From: Methanobacterium sp.
GTDB lineage: Archaea > Methanobacteriota > Methanobacteria > Methanobacteriales > Methanobacteriaceae
Length of the DNA: 64,000 bases
Direction: 5' to 3'
Assembly: GCA_030017655.1 (NCBI GenBank)
Contig: JASEIM010000007.1
Location: forward strand, 1 to 64,000
In this document: positions 8,813-17,042 of the stretch, in pieces
How the letters are laid out: every line of letters starts with the position of its first letter
Position numbering within the stretch: position 1 is the first letter of the stretch
Notes under the pieces: model-generated
What the model was told of the DNA's origin: nothing
The model's database searches: none
Seen by the model: the letters and a program-made list of their open reading frames with translations, nothing else
Translations under genes and position numbers: made by a program

Positions 8813-9060
8813 TTAAATAATAAATAGTGTTGAAAGTCCTATTAAAGCCCCAATAGAGTTTGGGGTAATTATATAAATGTTGTTTATTCCAAACCCATAA
8901 ATTACCCAGAATACACAGTTTATTATCATCATTCCATATAGTAATGGAGATACTTATGGGAATTTTTATCTTTTATTATTTCTCTTATTTGGGCAATAGG
9001 ACTTGCAAACATCAAGATTGCAAAAAAACTTGCAATCAATCCTACATTTTCTATTAACAT
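8813..9060 (-). pseudogene. SWEET/SemiSWEET-like sugar transporter, split by a frameshift
   Basis: Read on the minus strand, an ORF from 9060 to 8929 encodes 43 residues (first membrane helix, then SPIAQIREIIKDKNSHKY). A second ORF from 8932 to 8813 encodes 39 residues, including NCVFWVIYGFGINNIY and ITPNSIGALIG. Joined, they match the SWEET/MtN3 repeat in register: P-x-x-x-x-x-IIK-x-K-S, then NC-x-x-W-x-x-YG and the NxxG motif. The halves meet at an ATGA overlap (stop TGA, start ATG), so this is either a decayed gene needing one extra base or two coupled peptides. It lies 21 bases after the AAA ATPase gene, probably in its operon. Too short for routine ORF calling. Confidence 0.65.
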
Positions 9061-9081
9061 GCTGAAGATTCCACTAAACAA

Positions 9082-10629
9082 TCAGTCATGGAGAATGGTT
9101 CTTCTGAGCTCCCTTTCTGATTCTGCGATTAAGTCAATTTTATCTGCACGAATTCCCTTTTTATGCAGATATGTGGCAAGATCTACGGGAGTAATTGTTT
9201 CCTCAACATCAATGATAAGTGCATCTTTTTCGTATGATATTCCGCAGGAGGCATATTCATTTAAAGCATTAAGCGCTGATTCGACATCATTTGTTGTAAT
9301 ACGGTATGAACGTACTTTCTTTGCCACCTGCGTAATATCAATTTTAAGCCGTTGAAGTTCAATTAAAATGTGTTTTCCCAGGGCTAATTCCAGAGCTTCA
9401 GAATCAATAACTTCCTTTCCTTGATTTATCCTAACTGCTTGAGTAATCTGGGCCAGATCTCTTGCATGAGCAAATGTTGGATCCAGACCTTCTCCACCCT
9501 CGGAAATAGGAGTATAGACCTTTATAAATCTTTCTAAAACATCTTCTCCGTATTTTTCTCCTAAATTATCCAGGTTTCGTTTGAAAACCTCAACCAGTTC
9601 GCTGATAGGTGGATTTTTAAGGAAAATATGCAGTGGAGCCCTTCGAAGGTGAGCCTCATCCATTATACTTATGTCTAAATTAGTTGAAAATACAGGTATA
9701 AAATTACTGTGAACAATTACAGGAATTCCTCTTACATAAATAACATCTTTTTTGTTTTCCATAGGTACGATGAGCCTGTTTAGAAGGAGTTCATGGTCAT
9801 CTCGTTGTCTTCCCAGATCGTCTATTAAAAGAACTCCTCCATTTGCTTTTATTATTGGGGAAGTTTCATATACTCCTTTATTGGGATTATAATTTGTTTC
9901 AAGTTTGTTTAAACTAAGTTCGGCACCTGTAAGAACAAATGGTGCATAAATTTTAACCCAACGAGGATCTTCAGGCTGTTCCTTACATTTTTTATGGAAA
10001 TCGGGATCATAAAGCTGGACAACCGCACCTCCAAATTCAATGAACTTTGGAATAACAAGAGGAGGTAATAGATCAGGCATTTTACCAACTATGAATGTTT
10101 TACCTGTTCCTGGCGGTCCATAAACAAAAATACCTCTTCCCACAGTACATGATTCTATTAAAACTTCTTTTGCATATTCAACGCCCACTACATCATTAAA
10201 AGTAAAATTTACAACTTCATCAGGGATATGTATTGGAAATCTGCCCTTGAGCTGAATTTCCATTATTTTATAATATTCTTCATATGAAACTGGAGCTAAA
10301 CCAATGTATGGATTTTCTTCTAGGCTTCTTTTGGCTTTTTCATGTCCCTTTTTTGTTACTGTGTATTCAACACTTGAAAATAGAAAACCTCCACTTGTAG
10401 GAGCACAGAAACTTTCTTCTTCAAGTTTTTTAATATTTTCTTCTAAAATATCCCAGTGTAGCCCTGTGATTTCGTTAATTCTGCTTGTTTTAATGGTTCC
10501 ATAACTGGAAATAAGTTTTAAAATTAAATTCTTAACAAATGAATCTGAAAGTCTCAGTCCTTCCAGAGTTTTTGGCTGTTTTAAATAATCAAATATTTTT
10601 TGCATTTGGGAGTCGTGGTAGTATTCCAT
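9082..10629 (-). CDS. AAA-family ATPase with N-terminal winged-helix-like region
   Basis: A 515-residue protein. Residues 1-110 look like a winged-helix pair (SSYGTIKTSRINEITG, EYTVTKKGHEKAK). The ATPase core has Walker A GPPGTGKT (near residue 173), Walker B VLLIDDLGRQ (near 270), a sensor-like STNLD and an arginine-rich HLRRAPLH element. The C-terminal 60 residues (from about VEETITPVDLATYL) are a separate small domain I do not recognise. It looks like a regulatory or remodelling ATPase conserved in methanogens; the target is unknown. The start follows CAGGTGATCCA. A split SWEET-like gene follows 21 bases downstream. Confidence 0.75.
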   Translation of the reverse strand: MEYYHDSQMQKIFDYLKQPKTLEGLRLSDSFVKNLILKLISSYGTIKTSRINEITGLHWDILEENIKKLEEESFCAPTSGGFLFSSVEYTVTKKGHEKAKRSLEENPYIGLAPVSYEEYYKIMEIQLKGRFPIHIPDEVVNFTFNDVVGVEYAKEVLIESCTVGRGIFVYGPPGTGKTFIVGKMPDLLPPLVIPKFIEFGGAVVQLYDPDFHKKCKEQPEDPRWVKIYAPFVLTGAELSLNKLETNYNPNKGVYETSPIIKANGGVLLIDDLGRQRDDHELLLNRLIVPMENKKDVIYVRGIPVIVHSNFIPVFSTNLDISIMDEAHLRRAPLHIFLKNPPISELVEVFKRNLDNLGEKYGEDVLERFIKVYTPISEGGEGLDPTFAHARDLAQITQAVRINQGKEVIDSEALELALGKHILIELQRLKIDITQVAKKVRSYRITTNDVESALNALNEYASCGISYEKDALIIDVEETITPVDLATYLHKKGIRADKIDLIAESERELRRTILHD

Positions 10630-10850
10630 TGGATCACCTGATTTATAGTTATTTAATCTCTTAACTTATCTTTCCTCTATAAACGTTTTATCACATGTCT
10701 ATTCATATTTAAAACTGAATTATGAGGTAAGTGTTTAAGTATATTCATTATTACTAAGTTAAGTACTATAAATTTAAGATATAATATACATTTAGAGTTT
10801 AGGGGCTTTAAATAACTTTTTAATAAATTTTGCTCATTGATTATTTACCT

Positions 10851-10874
10851 ATATTCTGTATTCTTACAGAATAT
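10851..10874. terminator. Perfect hairpin at the end of the HAD gene
   Basis: A 10-bp stem, arms ATATTCTGTA and TACAGAATAT, loop TTCT, overlapping the stop codon of the HAD phosphatase gene on the minus strand. No strong T-run follows on that strand, so termination is only a guess; it may instead be related to the hairpin arrays in this window. Confidence 0.35.
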
Positions 10875-11544
10875 TTTTAAGTTCACCGATATTGGGCAGA
10901 ACATCGAGTTTTATACCTTTTTTTTCGAGATATACCTTATCCTGCTCTTCTAATTGTGAATTTATAAGTATGGCGGATATTCCAATGTTTAAAGCACCTA
11001 TTATATCTTCACCAAACTTATTGCCGATCATTACTGATTCTTCTGCAGTAGAACCCATTTTTTCAAGGGCAACTTCAAATATTTTTTTATCAGGTTTTTC
11101 CGCTCCCGCTTCCTCAGAAGTTATCACATGATCAAAGAAATGATGAAGATCAAGTCTTATTAATTTTTCCCATTGCTTAATGGTTATCCCGTTAGATATA
11201 ACTCCCAAATTATAACCCTGTGTTTTCAGATAGATCAGAGTTTCAATTGTTTGTGGAAACAGTCTAAGGAGAGCAAATTTAACATTATGATAAGTAATCA
11301 TGCCAAGGGCAATAAGTAAAGGTTTTTCTTCCCCAAAAACTCTTTTAGTTAATACATTAAAATGTTTATCATAATTAGAACCGTATTCTGCAATTATTTC
11401 TCTTAAAAGACGGTAAGCTTCGTCAGTTGTAAGAGGTAAGCCTGCATCTATCATTACATTTAGTGCAGCTTTCCTTGCAAGCTTGGCAAAACCAGAAGTA
11501 TCATATAAAGTATCATCAATATCAAAAAATACCGCTTTAATCAT
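10864..11544 (-). CDS. HAD-superfamily hydrolase (phosphatase-like)
   Basis: A 226-residue HAD subfamily I enzyme. Motif I is DIDDTLYD near the N-terminus, motif II is ISNG, the Lys of motif III is in EKPDKKIFE, and motif IV is MIGNKFGEDIIGA. The cap domain lies between motifs I and II. These features fit archaeal phosphatases acting on small phosphorylated metabolites; the substrate cannot be deduced. I use the ATG at 11544, preceded by TAGGGGTG, rather than an upstream ATG at 11583 that would add 13 non-homologous residues. Confidence 0.85.
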   Translation of the reverse strand: MIKAVFFDIDDTLYDTSGFAKLARKAALNVMIDAGLPLTTDEAYRLLREIIAEYGSNYDKHFNVLTKRVFGEEKPLLIALGMITYHNVKFALLRLFPQTIETLIYLKTQGYNLGVISNGITIKQWEKLIRLDLHHFFDHVITSEEAGAEKPDKKIFEVALEKMGSTAEESVMIGNKFGEDIIGALNIGISAILINSQLEEQDKVYLEKKGIKLDVLPNIGELKNIL

Positions 11545-11680
11545 TGTTACACCCCTATAATATTTTGAAGACTGATAATACATTAATTTATAAAAGATAT
11601 AAACTTAAGGAAAAATACGAATGAATTGTATCCAATATACATAAAATTTTAAAAAAAGTGCATTTAATTTATCTTTAAAA

Positions 11681-12337
11681 TTAAAAAAATGCATCAAGAC
11701 TGCTCTGTTTTTCGTTATGCAGTATTTCCTGCTCTGAATAGCCCAATGCTTCTATTATTCTTCCAACAGCTGGAAGAACTTGATTTTCAATGTAATAGTT
11801 AGGATCATAGTTGGAAATGTCGGCATCTTCAATGGGAATAGCCCTTTTACTTATAGGTTCTCTTCCTTTAACAATAACATATCTTATGATTGATCCTCTT
11901 CCAACTTTTCTGCCTTTTTCTATGGCTTTTTTCGCGGCTAAAACGTGTGGAGCCATCTGTGCATATTCTTTTGGGTTTTTTGTAAGCTGTGTGTGTATAA
12001 CCAGATCTTCTAGCTTTACATTACCTTTTCTAATGTTATCAATCACATCTTTAATAATTTTAGCAGCTTTCTCAGGTGATGCTTCCCTTAAAATTGCACC
12101 AAGGACTTTTTGCTGGGTTTTTTTTGTAATTGGTGCCCAATCTCGCCTTACAAGTTCTAAACCTTTAACGATAATGGTATCATCTTCAATAAGAGCATAT
12201 CTTTTTTTAGTAACAAAAAAACCCCGCTGATAGAATCCTTCATATTCAAGTTCCATACCTTCAGGCAGCGTTTTATTGATGTCTTTAAGGAACTTCTGTG
12301 CTTGTTCCTTTATTTCTTCTTTCAACAGATACACCAT
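11681..12337 (-). CDS. polB2: Family-B DNA polymerase, small (C-terminal) subunit of a split PolB
   Basis: 218 residues matching the thumb and C-terminal part of archaeal family-B polymerases: GFYQRGFFVTKKRYALI, ELVRRDWAPITKKTQ, HTQLTKNPKEYAQMAPHVLAAKK and GSIIRYVIVKG. The palm and exonuclease domains are absent. In Methanobacteriales PolB is encoded as two separate genes, and this is the equivalent of Methanothermobacter polB2; the large-subunit gene is not in this window. The C-terminus QSSLDAFF is a PCNA-binding (PIP) motif, so this piece tethers the enzyme to the sliding clamp. It lies 41 bases after rpS8e on the same strand and lacks a clear own RBS. Confidence 0.93.
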   Translation of the reverse strand: MVYLLKEEIKEQAQKFLKDINKTLPEGMELEYEGFYQRGFFVTKKRYALIEDDTIIVKGLELVRRDWAPITKKTQQKVLGAILREASPEKAAKIIKDVIDNIRKGNVKLEDLVIHTQLTKNPKEYAQMAPHVLAAKKAIEKGRKVGRGSIIRYVIVKGREPISKRAIPIEDADISNYDPNYYIENQVLPAVGRIIEALGYSEQEILHNEKQSSLDAFF

Positions 12338-12378
12338 TATTGAATATATAAAAAATAGTTAAAAATGTATTAATTGAT

Positions 12379-12759
12379 TTATTCAACTAATACGCCGTTA
12401 ATCATACCGTGCTGGCCTGGTCTTGAAGTTACTTTGACTTTTCCAGCGCTGGTTTCAACTATAGCGCCTTTTGTTATAATATTCCTACGAACAAAATGAG
12501 TATTTGCGCTGTTTTCAATAACACTTAAAATCTCTGCAACTTCAACTTTTTTTGTTTGTGGGTTGACCACATTGATTTTATTGTCGTTTGTTAAACGAAT
12601 CTTTTTGTTCCCGCCTTTTGTTCTGATTTTTTTAACTCTTCTATCGCTGATTTTAGTTTCTGCAGCGCTTTTCCCGAGTTCAGATTTTCTTTTATTCTTG
12701 TTTAGTTTAGCTCGTCCTCCACTGGGTTTTCTTAATGATTCTCCTTGCCAAATTGCCAT
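12379..12759 (-). CDS. rps8e: 30S ribosomal protein S8e
   Basis: 126 residues with the archaeal/eukaryotic S8e pattern: N-terminal WQGESLRKPSGGRAKLNKNKRKSELG, basic central strands, and the C-terminal RPGQHGMINGVLVE. It is a small-subunit RNA-binding protein. The start is preceded by GAGGTGAAAT. Its upstream region carries hairpin array B, beginning 38 bases before the ATG, which would be part of the 5' UTR if transcription starts farther upstream. polB2 follows downstream. Confidence 0.97.
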   Translation of the reverse strand: MAIWQGESLRKPSGGRAKLNKNKRKSELGKSAAETKISDRRVKKIRTKGGNKKIRLTNDNKINVVNPQTKKVEVAEILSVIENSANTHFVRRNIITKGAIVETSAGKVKVTSRPGQHGMINGVLVE

Positions 12760-12796
12760 AATTTCACCTCAAAATTTTTTTTATTTTTGTGGCACT

Positions 12797-12963
12797 CAAA
12801 ATCTATGATTTTGGTACATCGAAACTTTAGTTTCGATAGTTCAGAAAAACTTGTCAAAATTCTATGAATTTTGATGCTTACGAAGCAAAGCTTCGTAACC
12901 GCGAAAAATTTCATTTTTCGCATGCAGCAAAAATTAAAGATTTTTACATGCTATAGTTTTTCT
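12797..12963. repeat. Array B: tandem short hairpins with three-base loops
   Basis: Inverted repeats in order: 12797-12813 (CAAAATC/GATTTTG, loop TAT), 12818-12837 (ATCGAAAC/GTTTCGAT, loop TTTA), 12854-12874 (9 bp, loop TAT), 12878-12898 (TTACGAAGC/GCTTCGTAA, loop AAA), 12901-12921 (GCGAAAAAT/ATTTTTCGC, loop TTC), and a longer imperfect one at 12920-12951 (GCATG/CATGC outside AAAAAT/ATTTTT). An outer 9-bp stem pairs AGAAAAACT (12843-12851) with AGTTTTTCT (12955-12963) around the last four. A further small hairpin, CTATTC/GAATAG with loop TAT, lies at 13038-13052. The array sits upstream of rpS8e on its transcribed side. Confidence 0.85.
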
Positions 12964-13331
12964 TCAACCTCTAAATACGTTTTATATAGTTAATTATCAG
13001 AGAAAAATTTCTTAAACGTTATTTTCTCAAAAAAGTACTATTCTATGAATAGCTGACTATTTCTCTAATTAGATCAACTTTTTAAAGTTATATTGAATCT
13101 AACTACTTAGAATATTAAGATATATTATCTAAACATATTTAAATATTTCATTTAAATAGAATATTATGCAGAAAGTCTTTTTTTTAATAAAGGTATAAAA
13201 AAAGATATATTTTATTAAACTAATTCAGTAATATATAAACAAACTATTAAAATTAATTGCTTTTTTAATTATTTAATAAGGTATTAAATTAAAGAAAGCA
13301 TTTTATAGTATAAACAACTACAGGTGAACCT
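12964..13331. other. AT-rich divergent intergenic region, rpS8e / hypE
   Basis: Between divergent genes. TATA-like boxes occur at 13230-13240 (AATATATAAAC) toward hypE and in several AT runs toward rpS8e. There is no coding remnant. The small hairpin at 13038-13052 (6 bp, loop TAT) may be an outlier of array B. Confidence 0.4.
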
Positions 13332-14342
13332 ATGAAAATCGGTATGGCACACGGCGCTGGCGGAGAAATGATGCAAAATTTAATATCAGGTATTATACTC
13401 AATAATATCAAAAATAAAAAAGTTAATGGTGGAATAGGGCTTGGAGAACTGGATGATGGTGCTACAATTCCATTTGAGGACTATGAAATTGTAATAAGCA
13501 CAGACAGCCATACAATTGACCCAATATTTTTCCCAGGTGGAGATATAGGAAAATTATCAATTACAGGGACTGTAAATGATGTGGCAGTAATGGGGGCAAA
13601 GCCACTTGCAATTGCAAATGCGATGGTAATAAGTGAAGGATTTACAAGTGAAGACTTTGAAAGAATAATAAAATCAATGGATGAAGCATGCAATGAAGCT
13701 GATGTTGCCCTTGTAACTGGAGATACAAAGGTAATGGAAAAAGACAAACTTGATAAGATAATTATTTCCACAACAGGTATTGGAATAGCAGAAAAGGGGA
13801 AAATAACAAGTGATTCATCTCTTGATGTGGGAGATAAAATTATATTAACAGGCAGCGTTGGAGATCATGGAATTGCATTGATGTCCTATCGTGAAGGTTT
13901 TGGATTTGAAACAGATTTAAAATCAGATGTTGCACCAATTACAGAAATGACTGAAGCAGCTTTAAAAATAGGTGGAGTTAAAGCGATGAAAGACCCTACA
14001 AGAGGTGGAATTGCGAACACTTTAAATGAGCTTGCATCAAAATCTGGTGTGGGAATGTTTGTCTTTGAAGATAAAATTCCAGTTAAAGAGCAGGTTCATG
14101 CAGCTTCAGAGATGCTGGGAATTGATCCTTATGAAGTTGCAAATGAAGGAAAGGTTGTTATGGGTGTCGAAGCCGAAAAAGCAGATGAAATTCTTGAAGC
14201 TATAAGAAATACCAAATATGGTAAGGATGCTCAGATTATAGGTGAAGTAACTGAAGATAAACATGTGATTATTGAAACCTTACTGGGTGGAAAAAGAATT
14301 CTTGAGGCTCCAATAGCAGATCCAGTTCCAAGAGTTTGTTAA
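13332..14342 (+). CDS. hypE: Hydrogenase maturation protein HypE
   Basis: A 336-residue member of the AIR-synthase-like (PurM) superfamily that dehydrates the carbamoylated C-terminal Cys to a thiocyanate, donating cyanide to the Fe of [NiFe] hydrogenases. The functional C-terminal Cys is present in the exact ending DPVPRVC. Nucleotide-binding elements are visible: GAGGEMMQNLI at the N-terminus, GDIGKLSITGTVNDVAVMGAKP, VTGDTKVM, and KDPTRGGIANTLNE. The start follows CAGGTGAACCT. No other hyp gene is adjacent. Confidence 0.96.
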   Translation: MKIGMAHGAGGEMMQNLISGIILNNIKNKKVNGGIGLGELDDGATIPFEDYEIVISTDSHTIDPIFFPGGDIGKLSITGTVNDVAVMGAKPLAIANAMVISEGFTSEDFERIIKSMDEACNEADVALVTGDTKVMEKDKLDKIIISTTGIGIAEKGKITSDSSLDVGDKIILTGSVGDHGIALMSYREGFGFETDLKSDVAPITEMTEAALKIGGVKAMKDPTRGGIANTLNELASKSGVGMFVFEDKIPVKEQVHAASEMLGIDPYEVANEGKVVMGVEAEKADEILEAIRNTKYGKDAQIIGEVTEDKHVIIETLLGGKRILEAPIADPVPRVC

Positions 14343-14451
14343 AAATAATTTTTAACGGGTAAAAACCTATTTTATTAAAAGGAAAACATTTTTATAACTT
14401 AATATACTTAAGAAGAGTAATAAAATTTGAGGTTGAGGAAAACTGCAGCAT

Positions 14452-14577
14452 ATGAAAACAAAGTTTCATGCGCATGAGAAACTGTCATAAATCAAGGATT
14501 TTTGTCGTGTCCAATGGCAGCAAAATTCGAAGAATTTTGCATACAAACATTTTTCGAACCCAAATTTAAAGAATTTG
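14452..14577. repeat. Array C: short hairpins in the leader of the RDD gene
   Basis: Inverted repeats at 14452-14469 (ATGAAAAC/GTTTCAT, one bulged A, loop AAA), 14489-14501 (AAATC/GATTT, loop AAG), 14520-14540 (GCAAAATTC/GAATTTTGC, perfect 9 bp, loop GAA) and 14561-14577 (CAAATTT/GAATTTG, one T-G pair, loop AAA). The last ends right where the GAGGAG ribosome binding site of the RDD gene begins, so folding of this leader could affect initiation. The stem core CAAAATTC also occurs in arrays A and B. Confidence 0.75.
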
Positions 14578-14588
14578 AGGAGTATAAA

Positions 14589-15041
14589 ATGCAGAATTTA
14601 TGGGGAAAAAGATTTACAGCTCTAATAATAGACGCTTTTGTTATATCATTAATCATCTGGATTTTAAGTGCTTTAATTTATCCTTTAATTGGATTAGTTG
14701 GAGGATTTGGAATTTTAAATTACTGGCCCATATTGACAGTATTAATCATTACTGGGTATTTCACTTATCTTGAGGGTAATTACAGCACAACTTTTGGCAA
14801 AACTTTAATGAAAATCAGAGTTGTATCAGATAAAGACAAACTGAACTACCAGAAGGCTTTTATAAGAAATTTATCTAAAATACTATGGATTCCCCTAATT
14901 ATTGATCTCATTGCAGGATATGCTGCAGGGGGCTCTAAAATAAGGTATTTAGATAAAATTGCAGGTACTGATGTAATCAGTTTAGCAGTTGAAGATAAAA
15001 AGGCAGCAGAAAACTCAAAAGAGCCAGAAAGTGTCGTATAA
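14589..15041 (+). CDS. RDD-family membrane protein
   Basis: A 150-residue membrane protein starting MQNLWGKRFTALIIDAFVISLI; the Arg and two Asp of the RDD family fit R-F-x-x-L-I-I-D in the first helix and D-K-I-A-G-T-D near the end. There are three hydrophobic segments and an acidic tail. Function is unknown; RDD proteins are linked to transport or regulation at the membrane. An in-frame ATG at 14502 reads through hairpin array C, but the clear GAGGAGTATAAA before 14589 fixes the start there. cbiC follows 47 bases later. Confidence 0.82.
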   Translation: MQNLWGKRFTALIIDAFVISLIIWILSALIYPLIGLVGGFGILNYWPILTVLIITGYFTYLEGNYSTTFGKTLMKIRVVSDKDKLNYQKAFIRNLSKILWIPLIIDLIAGYAAGGSKIRYLDKIAGTDVISLAVEDKKAAENSKEPESVV

Positions 15042-15088
15042 TTTAATTAATATTATTTAATGAAGTTGGGAGAATATTTTTAGATACT

Positions 15089-15712
15089 ATGTTAATGGGA
15101 GCATCCACAAAACAGGGCTATGATATAGCATCAAAAAGCAGAAAAATAGTCAGGGCTTTAATAGGTGATAAAATAAAGGATCTTTCATCTGATGAGCAGT
15201 TAATAGTTGAGCGAATTGTACATTCAACTGCAGACCCAGATTATGCTGAAATTACCAGAATATCCTCTGATTTTGTGCAGGAAAGCATTAAAGCAGTAGA
15301 ATCTGGAAAGGACATTTTAACAGATATCAATATGGTAAGGGCAGGTATAAATAAATACGAAGGCAAAGTAGAATGCTATATAAGTCATGAAGAAACCGTA
15401 AAGCTCGCAAAGGAAGAACAGATCACTCGAGCGGCTGCAGCAATTAGGGTTGCACATAATAAGGGTTTCGATGGCATTATAGTAATTGGAAATGCACCAA
15501 CAGCTCTTTTTGAAGCTATAAATTTAGTTGAAAATAAGGGAATGAATGCAAGATCCATTATAGGAGTCCCTGTAGGATTTGTTGGGGCTGCAGAATCTAA
15601 GGATGCTCTTAGAATGACTGGAATTCCCAATATTATAACTGAAGGACCTAAAGGCGGTACTCCTGTTGCTGTTGCAGTTGTAAATTCACTCATTCAGCTT
15701 AATAAAGATTAA
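15089..15712 (+). CDS. cbiC: Cobalt-precorrin-8 methylmutase
   Basis: 207 residues with the CbiC/CobH signatures: YDIASKSRKIV, the catalytic His in IVHSTADPDYAE, MVRAGIN, VIGNAPTALFEAI, and IGVPVGFVGAAESKDAL. It moves a methyl group from C-11 to C-12 of the corrin ring, giving cobyrinate in the anaerobic cobamide route that supplies corrinoid methyltransferases. Shine-Dalgarno spacing is loose (TTGGGAG about 17 bases upstream). hemL follows after 46 bases, so two tetrapyrrole genes are neighbours. Confidence 0.95.
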   Translation: MLMGASTKQGYDIASKSRKIVRALIGDKIKDLSSDEQLIVERIVHSTADPDYAEITRISSDFVQESIKAVESGKDILTDINMVRAGINKYEGKVECYISHEETVKLAKEEQITRAAAAIRVAHNKGFDGIIVIGNAPTALFEAINLVENKGMNARSIIGVPVGFVGAAESKDALRMTGIPNIITEGPKGGTPVAVAVVNSLIQLNKD

Positions 15713-15758
15713 TTTTAATGAATTTTTAAAATGGTAAATGATTTGAGGAGCTAAAAAA

Positions 15759-17009
15759 ATGAAATCAGAACAATTATTTAAAGAAGCCAAAAACTACCTG
15801 CCAGGGGGAGTTGATTCACCGGTTAGGGCGTATAAGCCATATCCTTTTTTTGCAAAACATGGAAAAGGATCCAAAATTTTTGATGTTGATGGAAACGCTT
15901 ATATTGATTATTGTCTTGCATACGGGCCACTTGTTCTGGGTCATGCTAATTATCTTGTTATTAATGCTGTTAAGAACCAGTTAGAGCAGGGTTCAGCATT
16001 CGGCGTACCCACTCAAAAGGAAATAGATCTTGCAAAACTGGTAATTAAAAAAGTACCATGTGCAGAAATGGTTCGTTTTGTTAATTCAGGTACAGAAGCT
16101 ACTATGAGTGCGATTAGACTTGCAAGGGCAGCTACAGGTAAAAAGAAGATTATTAAATTTGAAGGTTCTTATCACGGAGCACATGATTATGTTCTTGTAA
16201 AATCAGGATCTGGCGCAGCAGGATTACCTGATTCACCCGGTGTCCCTGAGGATACCACAAAAAACACAGTTCTGGTCCCTTTTAATGATGAAGAGGCTAT
16301 TCTTGATCTAGTTCAAAATGATATTGCTGCTATAATTGTTGAGCCAGTAATGGGTAATATAGGATGTATCCCTCCAAAAGAAGGATATTTAAAATTTTTA
16401 CGGAAAATTACTGAGGAAAATAATATAATTCTTATATTTGATGAAGTAATAACTGGTTTCAGGATAGCTGAAGGTGGAGCGCAGGAATATTACAATGTCA
16501 CACCCGATTTAGTCACTTTAGGAAAAATACTTGGTGGCGGATTTCCAATGGGTGCTTTAGCTGGTAAAAAAGAATTAATGGAGATGATAGCTCCATCTGG
16601 AAGTGTTTATCAGGCAGGTACTTTTAATGGTAATCCGATTTCTGTGACGGCAGGACTTTCAATGCTCAATCAACTCGATAAAAAATTCTATACTGAAATG
16701 GATAATAAAGGTACTTATTTGAGGGGTCTAATTGGGGATATACTTGAAGATAATGGCCTGAATTATAAACTCGCAGGTTTAAGCTCAATGTTCCAGATTT
16801 ACTTTACTGAAAATGAAGTTTATGACTATAAAGATGCTAAAACTGCAAATACAGACATGTTCACTGGTTATTTCCACAAGCTTCTTAAAGAGGGTATTTT
16901 TGTTCCTCCGTCTCAATTTGAATGCTGTTTTATTTCTCTAATGCATGATAATGAAGAATTGGATAAAACAGCTGAAATTATAGATAGCTACATGAAGAAG
17001 TTAAAATAA
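15759..17009 (+). CDS. hemL: Glutamate-1-semialdehyde 2,1-aminomutase
   Basis: A 416-residue PLP enzyme of the class III aminotransferase fold, producing 5-aminolevulinate for all tetrapyrroles (siroheme, cobamide, F430). Signatures: GGVDSPVRAYKP at the N-terminus, SGTEATMSAIRLARA, the SYHGAHDY loop, FDEVITGFR, and the PLP Lys in LGKILGGGFPMGA. The start is preceded by TTGAGGAGCT. It is probably co-transcribed with cbiC. Confidence 0.96.
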   Translation: MKSEQLFKEAKNYLPGGVDSPVRAYKPYPFFAKHGKGSKIFDVDGNAYIDYCLAYGPLVLGHANYLVINAVKNQLEQGSAFGVPTQKEIDLAKLVIKKVPCAEMVRFVNSGTEATMSAIRLARAATGKKKIIKFEGSYHGAHDYVLVKSGSGAAGLPDSPGVPEDTTKNTVLVPFNDEEAILDLVQNDIAAIIVEPVMGNIGCIPPKEGYLKFLRKITEENNIILIFDEVITGFRIAEGGAQEYYNVTPDLVTLGKILGGGFPMGALAGKKELMEMIAPSGSVYQAGTFNGNPISVTAGLSMLNQLDKKFYTEMDNKGTYLRGLIGDILEDNGLNYKLAGLSSMFQIYFTENEVYDYKDAKTANTDMFTGYFHKLLKEGIFVPPSQFECCFISLMHDNEELDKTAEIIDSYMKKLK

Positions 17010-17042
17010 TGGATTTAAAGAGTTTTAATAACTTTTATCATT

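Noticed and set aside
12732..12923. 63-codon minus-strand frame over array B
   Set aside because: It overlaps the start of rpS8e and runs through the hairpins; no start signal.
14502..14588. Longer start for the RDD protein
   Set aside because: It reads through array C; the clear GAGGAG site sits before 14589.
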